A stretch of DNA of 12,516 bases from Brevundimonas sp. UBA7534. GTDB lineage: Bacteria > Pseudomonadota > Alphaproteobacteria > Caulobacterales > Caulobacteraceae. The stretch covers positions 1 through 12,516 of the forward strand of contig NZ_DLMO01000127.1 of the NCBI RefSeq assembly GCF_002479325.1. The letters run 5' to 3'. A program made the translations under genes and the position numbers. Shown piece by piece: positions 7,577 through 12,274 of the stretch; the first letter of the stretch is position 1, and every line of letters begins with the position of its first letter. The notes beneath the pieces were generated by a model. The model was not told where the DNA came from, did not search any database, and saw nothing but the letters and a program-made list of their open reading frames with translations.

Positions 7577-8392
7577 TCAGCGCCCCGCGAAGTCGGCGGG
7601 GCGCTTTTCCAGGACGGCGGCGACGCCCTCCAGGTGGTCTTCGGTCTGGTGGGCCAGGGCCTGCATGGCGGCCGACAGTTCCAGGATCTGCTCGAAGGTC
7701 TGGTCGCGGCCCTGGCGCATCAGGGCCTTGGCCATGCGCAGGGCGTGGGGCGGCTGGGCCGCGATCTGGCCAGCGATCAGCAGGGCTTCGTCCATCAGCC
7801 GGTCGTGCGCGACGACGCGGTTGACCAGGCCCCAGCGCTCGGCCGTCTCGGCGTCGACGCTGCGCCCGGTGAACAGCATCTCGGCGGCGCGGGCGTAGCC
7901 GACGTCGCGCGGCAGACGCCAGGCCCCGCCGTCGCCGGGGATGATCCCCAGCTTGAGGAAGGGCACGCCGAAGCTGGCCCGGTCCGAGGCGATGCGGATG
8001 TCGGCGGTGCAGGCGATGCCGCAGCCCAGGCCCATGGCCGGGCCGTTGACGGCCGAGACCAGCGGAACCTCCAGGTCGTAGAGCGAGCGCACGATGCGGT
8101 GGACCACGCGGCGATAGCGTTGGCGGATTTCGGCGCCGGAGCCCGCGAACAGGTCGCGCCGGTCGCGCATCGCCGTCAGGTCGCCGCCGGCCGAAAAGGC
8201 GCGTCCCGCGCCGGTCAGCACGACGCACCGGACGCTGTGATCGGCGTTGGCCTGGGCGCAGGCGGCGGCGAATTCCTCGCCGTCGGTCAGGTCGGGCAGG
8301 GCGTTCAGCCGCGCCTCGCGGTCCAGCGTCCAGACCAGGACGCCGTCCCGGCGTTCCTGGCGGATCAGGCTGTGTTCGGGCACCGGGGCCAT
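7577..8392 (-). CDS. Crotonase-superfamily protein (enoyl-CoA hydratase/isomerase fold) lacking both hydratase glutamates
   Basis: A 271-residue acyl-CoA-binding enzyme of the crotonase fold. I chose the ATG at 8392 because AAGGAGA lies 6 nt upstream; the 18-codon extension to 8446 has no such site. Oxyanion-hole segments are clear: AFSAGGDL (65-72) and GPAMGLGCG (117-125). In rat mitochondrial hydratase the two catalytic glutamates lie in GCEL and QPE; here those places are Gly125 (GCGI) and Phe145 (VPF). An Asp follows at IPGDGG (Asp154), near where PaaG-type isomerases carry an acidic residue. So isomerase, dehalogenase-like, thioesterase or another crotonase chemistry fits better than hydration. 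It converges with the ABC operon, with 21 nt between stops. Confidence 0.88.
   Translation of the reverse strand: MAPVPEHSLIRQERRDGVLVWTLDREARLNALPDLTDGEEFAAACAQANADHSVRCVVLTGAGRAFSAGGDLTAMRDRRDLFAGSGAEIRQRYRRVVHRIVRSLYDLEVPLVSAVNGPAMGLGCGIACTADIRIASDRASFGVPFLKLGIIPGDGGAWRLPRDVGYARAAEMLFTGRSVDAETAERWGLVNRVVAHDRLMDEALLIAGQIAAQPPHALRMAKALMRQGRDQTFEQILELSAAMQALAHQTEDHLEGVAAVLEKRPADFAGR
7580..7608 (+). terminator. Intrinsic terminator of the ABC exporter operon
   Basis: A perfect 9-bp stem, GCGCCCCGC (7580-7588) with GCGGGGCGC (7596-7604), has a 7-nt loop and is followed by TTTT. It begins 24 nt after the adaptor stop. It lies wholly inside the last codons of the convergent crotonase gene. Confidence 0.85.
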
Positions 8393-8455
8393 GCGTCGTC
8401 TCCTTCGGCTGGCCCCGTCATCGGCCGCCGACGCCGGGTCAGGCAAGAGCGGAAA

Positions 8456-8483
8456 TGCAAAAGCCCCGGTCGAACCGGGGCTT
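8456..8483 (-). terminator. Intrinsic terminator of the small-protein gene
   Basis: A perfect 10-bp inverted repeat, AAGCCCCGGT (8461-8470) with ACCGGGGCTT (8474-8483), around a 3-nt loop. Read on the minus strand the stem runs into TTTTGC, so it should end transcripts of the 50-codon gene that stops at 8508. It separates that gene from the crotonase gene further downstream. Confidence 0.82.
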
Positions 8484-8507
8484 CCGCATCGCTGGCCGCA
8501 GGCGGTC

Positions 8508-8660
8508 TCAGCGTTTCTTGATCGTATAGGGTACGAAGTTGGACGGATGGCTGACCACCCGGCCCACGTTCGACGGCATCTGCCGACTGTTCACCAGCAT
8601 CCCGCCCCACAGGGCGAAGGACATCATGGCGTGCTGGAGGTTGCGCTCCTTATCGTTCAT
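8508..8660 (-). CDS. Small protein of 50 residues, unknown function
   Basis: This ORF begins MNDKERNLQHAMM and ends YTIKKR. I do not recognise the family. Evidence that it is real: AAAGGAG lies 8 nt before the ATG, a promoter-like pair lies 86-113 nt upstream, and an intrinsic terminator begins 24 nt after the stop, so the unit is self-contained. The protein has a polar, charged start, a short hydrophobic stretch (about 12-23, with ALWGGMLV), and a basic C-terminus. The hydrophobic part is too short for a confident membrane helix. Its ribosome binding site lies in a strong leader hairpin (8665-8698), so its translation is probably conditional. It could instead be a regulatory RNA with an incidental ORF, but the spacing of the site and start argues for translation. 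Confidence 0.75.
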   Translation of the reverse strand: MNDKERNLQHAMMSFALWGGMLVNSRQMPSNVGRVVSHPSNFVPYTIKKR

Positions 8661-8664
8661 CTTG

Positions 8665-8698
8665 GCGTCTCCTTTCGCAGAACGATGAAAAGAGACGC
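8665..8698 (-). promoter_or_regulatory. Leader hairpin sequestering the ribosome binding site
   Basis: In the minus-strand RNA, GCGUCUCUUUUC (8698-8687) pairs with GAAAGGAGACGC (8676-8665) over 12 bp with one G-U wobble, around a 10-nt loop. The AAGGAG site of the 50-codon gene lies in the 3' arm, and the start codon follows 4 nt after the stem. This is the layout of an RNA thermometer or a riboregulated start. Confidence 0.75.
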
Positions 8699-8745
8699 GT
8701 CGTACCTATGGGGGTCTCACCCTCAGTCGTTTCGCGTCGTCGGCC

Positions 8746-8773
8746 AATATAAGACAGTTTCGTGAATTTGCAA
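8746..8773 (-). promoter_or_regulatory. Promoter of the small-protein gene
   Basis: On the minus strand TTGCAA (8773-8768) and TATATT (8751-8746) are 16 bp apart, in an AT-rich patch that stands out in this GC-rich region. Transcription would start near 8739, giving a leader of about 79 nt. Confidence 0.6.
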
Positions 8774-8817
8774 ATTTATAAGTCCGAGGTCGGAGCATTA
8801 TTCGCTTCGGTGTCACA

Positions 8818-9024
8818 ATGAGCGAGGGGCCGCCGCGCGCGATCGCCAGCCCCTGCGTGATGGTGTGCGCCGTCGATGGCGAGAGCGGCCTGTGCCTGGG
8901 CTGCTTTCGCACGCTGAAGGAGATCGCCGGCTGGCGGGCGCTGAGCGATGCGCAGCGCGCGGCGGTGATGGCGGACCTGCCGTCGCGACGCGACCGCATC
9001 GACCCGGCCAAGCTGGGCGGGTAA
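8818..9024 (+). CDS. DUF1289 family small cysteine-motif protein
   Basis: A 68-residue protein with the DUF1289 pattern: SPCVMVC (Cys13, Cys17), then GLCLGCFRTL (Cys26, Cys29), then EIAGWRALSDAQR (35-47). The four cysteines could bind zinc or another metal; the family is widespread in proteobacteria and its function is not settled. No Shine-Dalgarno is visible before the ATG at 8818, so the start is set by the family pattern and the mRNA may have a very short leader. It diverges from the small-protein gene and lies 58 nt before the aspartic protease gene on the same strand. Confidence 0.85.
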   Translation: MSEGPPRAIASPCVMVCAVDGESGLCLGCFRTLKEIAGWRALSDAQRAAVMADLPSRRDRIDPAKLGG

Positions 9025-9068
9025 GGTTTCGTCAGCCACGTCGCTTCACCGCATCCCAAGACCGGTCC

Positions 9069-9074
9069 GCTAGA
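9069..9074 (+). promoter_or_regulatory. Possible -10 element (GCTAGA) of the aspartic protease gene
   Basis: GCTAGACC matches the Caulobacter housekeeping -10 pattern GCTANAWC at all but one position and ends 8 nt before the ATG at 9083. This would give an almost leaderless mRNA. The carbonic anhydrase gene has GCTAGA at the same distance from its ATG. The -35 match is poor. Confidence 0.35.
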
Positions 9075-9082
9075 CCGGAGCC

Positions 9083-9595
9083 ATGATCCGGTTCGACCTG
9101 CAATCCGCCATCGTGATCGGCGTCGCCCTGACGCTGTCATGCGCCACCGCGCTTGCGGTGCGCAGCCTGGACGGGGCGGGCCAGGCCCAGGCCGCCGTGG
9201 TCGCGCCTTGGTCGCCCAAGGCCAGCGGCGCGTCGGCGCAGGTGGTGCGCGGCGCCGATGGTCACTACTGGACCCAGGCCCGCATCGACGGCCGGGCCGT
9301 GGACGTGCTGGTCGACACTGGCGCGACGGTCGTGGCCCTGACGCGCCAGGACGCGCGTCGCCTGGGCGTCGATCCCGCCCCGGACGCCTTCACGCGCCAG
9401 GTGCAGACGGCCTCGGGCCTGGCGCGGGCGGCGTCGGTCCGGCTGTCGTCCGTTTCGGTCGGCGGGACGCGGGTGGAAGCGGTCGAGGCCCTGGTGGTCG
9501 AGGAGGGCCTGGCCTATTCGCTGCTGGGCATGAGCTTTCTGGGCCGGCTGTCGGGCTTCGAAGCCACGCCGCACGGCCTGACGCTGCGGCCCTAG
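9083..9595 (+). CDS. Membrane-anchored retropepsin-like aspartic protease
   Basis: A 170-residue protein with an N-terminal hydrophobic segment (about residues 8-26, probably an uncleaved anchor) and one retropepsin-like domain. The catalytic motif is VDTGAT (Asp78-Thr79-Gly80), followed by ALTRQDARRLG and, near the end, LLGMSFLGRL (147-156), the flap/hydrophobic-Gly landmarks of bacterial clan AA proteases. Having one DTG, it must dimerise to be active. The domain should face the periplasm. Caulobacter PerP, which cleaves the polarity protein PodJ, is a periplasmic protease of this kind, but I cannot say this is its orthologue. The stop TAG overlaps the pgsA stop on the other strand. GGAG lies too close to the ATG to be a normal ribosome site. 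Confidence 0.85.
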   Translation: MIRFDLQSAIVIGVALTLSCATALAVRSLDGAGQAQAAVVAPWSPKASGASAQVVRGADGHYWTQARIDGRAVDVLVDTGATVVALTRQDARRLGVDPAPDAFTRQVQTASGLARAASVRLSSVSVGGTRVEAVEALVVEEGLAYSLLGMSFLGRLSGFEATPHGLTLRP

Positions 9596-10227
9596 ATCGT
9601 CCGCATCTGGCGGCGCGCCTCGCGGAAATACTGCCAGCCGGTCCACAGGGTGATGATCGCGGCCAGCCAGATCAACACGTCCGAGAAGAACTGGAACTCG
9701 TCCAGATACTCGAACGACAGGCCGAAGCCGTCCCAGTTGCGGGCGAACAGCTGGCAGCCCAGGGCCACCATCTGCAGGGTGGTCTTCCACTTGGCGGCCA
9801 GGGTGACCGGCAGTTCGATGCGGCCGGCCATGGTTTCGCGCAGGGCCGAGACGGCGAATTCGCGGAACAGGATCAGGCCGCAGGGAATGATGATCTGCGG
9901 CACCGAGCCCGAGGTCAGCACGCCCAGGATGGCCCCGGTCGTCAGCACCTTGTCGGCGATGGGGTCCAGGATGGCGCCCCAGCTGGACGTCGCGTTCCAG
10001 CGTCGCGCCAGCCAGCCGTCGAACCAGTCGGTCGAGGCGGCGATGACGAAGATCCAGAAACCGGTTCGGTAGAGGGCGAACTGGTCGTCCGGGCTCATCC
10101 ACTGGTCGGCGAAGGGAAAGCCGCTGGTCGCGCCGGCCAGGATCAGGAACATCACCACGCCCGCCAGCAGGCGGATGCCCGTCAGGATGTTGGGGATGGG
10201 GTTGGGGCGGTGGGCGTGCGCGGTCAT
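9592..10227 (-). CDS. pgsA: CDP-diacylglycerol--glycerol-3-phosphate 3-phosphatidyltransferase
   Basis: This 211-residue integral membrane enzyme makes phosphatidylglycerol phosphate from CDP-diacylglycerol and glycerol 3-phosphate, the committed step to phosphatidylglycerol and cardiolipin. The CDP-alcohol phosphotransferase motif is complete: Asp67, Asp70-Gly71, Ala74-Arg75, Gly84, Asp88 and Asp92. PNILTGIRL (12-20) is the usual N-terminal signature of PgsA. Hydrophobic helices lie at about 15-33, 55-66, 94-125 and 183-197. The ATG at 10227 overlaps the stop of the upstream PIN toxin (ATGA), and its GGAG site, 8 nt upstream, lies within the toxin's last codons. The length is slightly above the usual 180-200 because of an extra loop (about 34-52). 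Confidence 0.95.
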   Translation of the reverse strand: MTAHAHRPNPIPNILTGIRLLAGVVMFLILAGATSGFPFADQWMSPDDQFALYRTGFWIFVIAASTDWFDGWLARRWNATSSWGAILDPIADKVLTTGAILGVLTSGSVPQIIIPCGLILFREFAVSALRETMAGRIELPVTLAAKWKTTLQMVALGCQLFARNWDGFGLSFEYLDEFQFFSDVLIWLAAIITLWTGWQYFREARRQMRTI

Positions 10228-10679
10228 GACGGGTGCTCCAGCAGCGAGGCCAGCAGGGGATGCAGGGTTTGCGCGAACGGATTGGCGACGGTCACGCCTC
10301 GATAGACGAAGCCGTCCTGCATGTCTTCGGAAAGCAGAAGCGCGCAACCTGCCTCGGCGGCGATGGTCAGCACCAGCGCGTCCCAGATTTGAAGGTTGAA
10401 GAAGGCTGCGCCTTCCAGAGCCGACTGCGTCGTCGCGGCGGTCGGCGCGGTCAGGCCGATGGCGTCCGCCCAATTCTGAACGATGCGACGCGCGATCTTG
10501 GGGTCATGGCCGCCTTTGCGGGTCAGGATGTTATAGAATTCTCCGGCGACCTGGGTCGGCAGGACCAGGGACGCCTCGGAGAGGGCCTGGACTAGCCCGA
10601 GCGCCAGCCGCCGCTTCTGATCGTCGTCGCCGATGCCGGCGGCGTAGCCCAGGACGTTGGTGTCCAGGGCGATCTTCAA
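10224..10679 (-). CDS. PIN-domain toxin, VapC-like ribonuclease
   Basis: A 151-residue PIN-domain protein, presumably a magnesium-dependent endoribonuclease toxin. Acidic residues fall where PIN domains need them: Asp6 in ALDTNVL, Glu47 in GEFYN, Asp100 in IWDALVL, and Glu118/Asp119/Asp122 in SEDMQDG. The start codon is TTG (10679-10677) and overlaps the antitoxin stop as TTGA, so it depends on coupled translation and is probably made at a lower level than the antitoxin. No better ATG precedes Asp6. Its stop overlaps the pgsA start as ATGA. The target RNA cannot be told from sequence. Confidence 0.9.
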   Translation of the reverse strand: MKIALDTNVLGYAAGIGDDDQKRRLALGLVQALSEASLVLPTQVAGEFYNILTRKGGHDPKIARRIVQNWADAIGLTAPTAATTQSALEGAAFFNLQIWDALVLTIAAEAGCALLLSEDMQDGFVYRGVTVANPFAQTLHPLLASLLEHPS

Positions 10680-10918
10680 GCGTAGCCGTCTTCGCGAGTG
10701 ATCGGACCCGGCGCCCGGCCAGGCAGGGCCGCCAACTCATCCACCAGACTCCGGAGGCGAGCGGCGCGATCCTCTCCCGGCGCCGGCTTCGCCGCAGGCT
10801 CCATGCGCACCATGGGCTTGCCGTGAGCGGTAATGACGTAGCGTTCTCCGCGCGCCACGTCCCGGAAGATGCGAGAAAATTCCCGGTTGGCCTCGGTTGC
10901 GGTCACAGTGCGTTCCAT
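10676..10918 (-). CDS. Phd/YefM-family antitoxin
   Basis: An 80-residue antitoxin with the Phd/YefM DNA-binding N-terminus: TVTATEANREFSRIF, then GERYVITAHGKPMVRM (about 25-40). The acidic, proline-containing C-terminal part should wrap the PIN toxin. I chose the ATG at 10918 (MERTVTA...). The frame is open to 10951, but that extension would translate the palindromic operator. No Shine-Dalgarno precedes 10918, and the predicted promoter would start transcription almost at the ATG, which fits a leaderless mRNA. Antitoxin and toxin overlap by one shifted codon, the usual layout of such pairs. Confidence 0.88.
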   Translation of the reverse strand: MERTVTATEANREFSRIFRDVARGERYVITAHGKPMVRMEPAAKPAPGEDRAARLRSLVDELAALPGRAPGPITREDGYA

Positions 10919-10924
10919 GCGGCT

Positions 10925-10953
10925 AAAGTAGTGGAAAACACTACTTTGCACAA
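10925..10953 (-). promoter_or_regulatory. Promoter and palindromic operator of the Phd/PIN module
   Basis: A perfect 9-bp inverted repeat, AAAGTAGTG (10925-10933) with CACTACTTT (10939-10947), has a 5-bp centre. It overlaps a minus-strand promoter: TTGTGC (10953-10948), 17 bp, TACTTT (10930-10925). The palindrome covers the spacer and the -10 box, as expected for autorepression by the toxin-antitoxin complex. It is AT-rich against its surroundings. Confidence 0.7.
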
Positions 10954-10954
10954 C

Positions 10955-11581
10955 TCACGCCAGCGGTTCGAACCGGGGCTTGTCGGTCAGGGCCGTCAGG
11001 ACGCCGTCGGCGATGCCGAAGTGCAGGCCGCTGAGCGTCAGGCGCCCGTCGCCCTCGCGTTCGGCGATCCAGGGGAAGGTGCGAAGGTTTCGGATCGACA
11101 GGCGCACGATGGCTTCCTCGGCGGCGCGTTCCACCTCCTCGGTCGCGACGGTCTCGGCCACGTGCCGGACCACGGGCGCGCCCTGGGCGATCCAGGGGGC
11201 GACGAAGTCGGCGACGATGTCCGGCGCGCCGTTGATCATGGCGTTGACCCCGCCGCAGTGGGCGTGACCCATCACGACGATCCGCTTGACCCCCAGCACC
11301 TTGACCCCGAACTCCAGAGCGGCCGAGACGCCGTGGAGCTTGCCGTCCGGTTCATAGGGCGGGACCAGGTTGGCGACGTTGCGCACCACGAACAATTCGC
11401 CCGGCTTGGCGTCGAAGATCAGGGCCGGGTCGGCGCGGCTGTCGGAACAGGCGACGATCAGGGTGTGCGGCTTCTGGCCCTTCTCGGCCAGGGTCTCGTA
11501 TTCGGCGCGCGCGGCGGGCCAATGCTCGGCCCGGAAGCGGTGATAGCCGGCGGTCAGTTCGTCGTCATGATGGTCGCACAT
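10955..11581 (-). CDS. Beta-class carbonic anhydrase
   Basis: A 208-residue cytoplasmic zinc enzyme that interconverts CO2 and bicarbonate. The beta-class signatures are present: ACSDSRADP, with zinc ligand Cys45 and the Asp47-Arg49 dyad, and GHAHCGG with zinc ligands His106 and Cys109. FVVRNVANLVPP (64-75) is the usual active-site strand. Length is normal. No Shine-Dalgarno precedes the ATG at 11581, but GCTAGA (11595-11590) lies 8 nt upstream, so the mRNA may be leaderless. It lies between two toxin-antitoxin modules, 36 nt before the Phd antitoxin start on the same strand, and could be cotranscribed with it and pgsA. Confidence 0.95.
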   Translation of the reverse strand: MCDHHDDELTAGYHRFRAEHWPAARAEYETLAEKGQKPHTLIVACSDSRADPALIFDAKPGELFVVRNVANLVPPYEPDGKLHGVSAALEFGVKVLGVKRIVVMGHAHCGGVNAMINGAPDIVADFVAPWIAQGAPVVRHVAETVATEEVERAAEEAIVRLSIRNLRTFPWIAEREGDGRLTLSGLHFGIADGVLTALTDKPRFEPLA

Positions 11582-11589
11582 GAGGGATG

Positions 11590-11595
11590 TCTAGC
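11590..11595 (-). promoter_or_regulatory. Possible -10 element (GCTAGA) of the carbonic anhydrase gene
   Basis: On the minus strand GCTAGA ends 8 nt before the ATG at 11581, the same spacing as at the aspartic protease gene. Transcription would begin within a few bases of the start codon. TTCGGAC, 13 bp upstream, is a weak -35 candidate. Confidence 0.35.
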
Positions 11596-11619
11596 GATTT
11601 GGGCGGTCGTCCGAAATGG

Positions 11620-11637
11620 TGTATACGCGTATATACA
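11620..11637. promoter_or_regulatory. Palindromic operator of the vapBC module
   Basis: TATACGCGTATA (11622-11633) is a perfect 12-bp palindrome, and TGTATA...TATACA (11620-11637) forms an overlapping longer one. It lies just upstream of the vapB ribosome site and probably overlaps its -10 region. It is AT-rich for this genome and fits a VapB binding site. It is also only 39 bp from the divergent carbonic anhydrase start. Confidence 0.65.
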
Positions 11638-11649
11638 GAGGAGCGTCCC

Positions 11650-11886
11650 ATGCCGGTGACCAGCCGAACATTTCGCAGCGGAAACAGCGACGCCGTGCGT
11701 CTGCCCAAGGAGGTGTCCTTTGGGCCGGGTGTCGAGGTCGAGATCGAGCGGGCGGGGGACGTTGTGACCATGAAACCGAAGCGTCCTTCGGTCCAGGACA
11801 TGATTGCGGCGTTGGACGCCCTTCCGAAACCGTCTCGCATTCAGAAGCGCCCCGTCATTCTGCCGCCTCGTCGCAAGGGCCTCTGA
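11650..11886 (+). CDS. vapB: VapB antitoxin, AbrB/MazE-type DNA-binding
   Basis: A 78-residue antitoxin with an AbrB/SpoVT swapped-hairpin N-terminus: TSRTFRSGNSDAVRLPKEV, then GVEVEIERAGDVVTMKPK. The C-terminal part (about 45-78) is basic and proline-rich and should bind the toxin. I chose the ATG at 11650 because AGGAG lies 6 nt upstream and the family starts here; the frame extends back to 11587, but that stretch crosses the operator. The stop TGA is directly followed by the toxin GTG. It should repress its own promoter through the palindrome at 11620-11637. Confidence 0.9.
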   Translation: MPVTSRTFRSGNSDAVRLPKEVSFGPGVEVEIERAGDVVTMKPKRPSVQDMIAALDALPKPSRIQKRPVILPPRRKGL

Positions 11887-12267
11887 GTGCCGCTCATGCT
11901 GGACACCAGCGTCGCCATCCATTTGCGGGATGGCGATGGCGGCGTTCGAGATCGCATCTTGACGCTGAACAGCACGCCCGTGTTGTCGATCATCACCCAA
12001 ATCGAACTTGAAGGCGGCGTCGTCGGCGCCGACGCCACAATCAGGAGACAGCGGCTGGACCGAATGTTCGCGGTGATGCCGATCTTGCCGTTTGTCGCGG
12101 ACGATGTGGAGCGCTATCGCGCTATTATCGCGACCAAGGGATTCTCAAGACGCAAGACGATGGATCGCCTCATCGCGGCTCAGGCCATCAGGGCGAACGC
12201 CACGCTTGTCACGCTGAACGGCGACGACTTCCGCGACATTCCCGGACTGACGCTGCTGGAGTGGTGA
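11887..12267 (+). CDS. vapC: VapC toxin, PIN-domain ribonuclease
   Basis: A 126-residue PIN-domain toxin, presumably a magnesium-dependent RNase held inactive by VapB. Conserved acids are present: Asp6 in MLDTSVA, Glu40 in QIELEGG, Asp93 in TMDRLIAAQA and Asp113/114 in NGDDF. The GTG at 11887 follows the vapB stop directly and has AAGGG 7 nt upstream. An ATG at 11896 would also keep the domain whole but has no ribosome site at a normal distance, so I prefer GTG. The length is close to the usual 130. It ends 7 nt before the convergent uvrC stop. Confidence 0.92.
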   Translation: MPLMLDTSVAIHLRDGDGGVRDRILTLNSTPVLSIITQIELEGGVVGADATIRRQRLDRMFAVMPILPFVADDVERYRAIIATKGFSRRKTMDRLIAAQAIRANATLVTLNGDDFRDIPGLTLLEW

Positions 12268-12274
12268 AGGCCGC

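Noticed and set aside
9062..9078. CCGGTC...GACCGG hairpin before the aspartic protease gene as a terminator for the DUF1289 gene
   Set aside because: The stem is only 6 bp with no T-run, and it overlaps the likely -10 box.
10919..10951. An 11-codon N-terminal extension of the Phd antitoxin
   Set aside because: It would translate the operator palindrome and lies upstream of the predicted transcription start.
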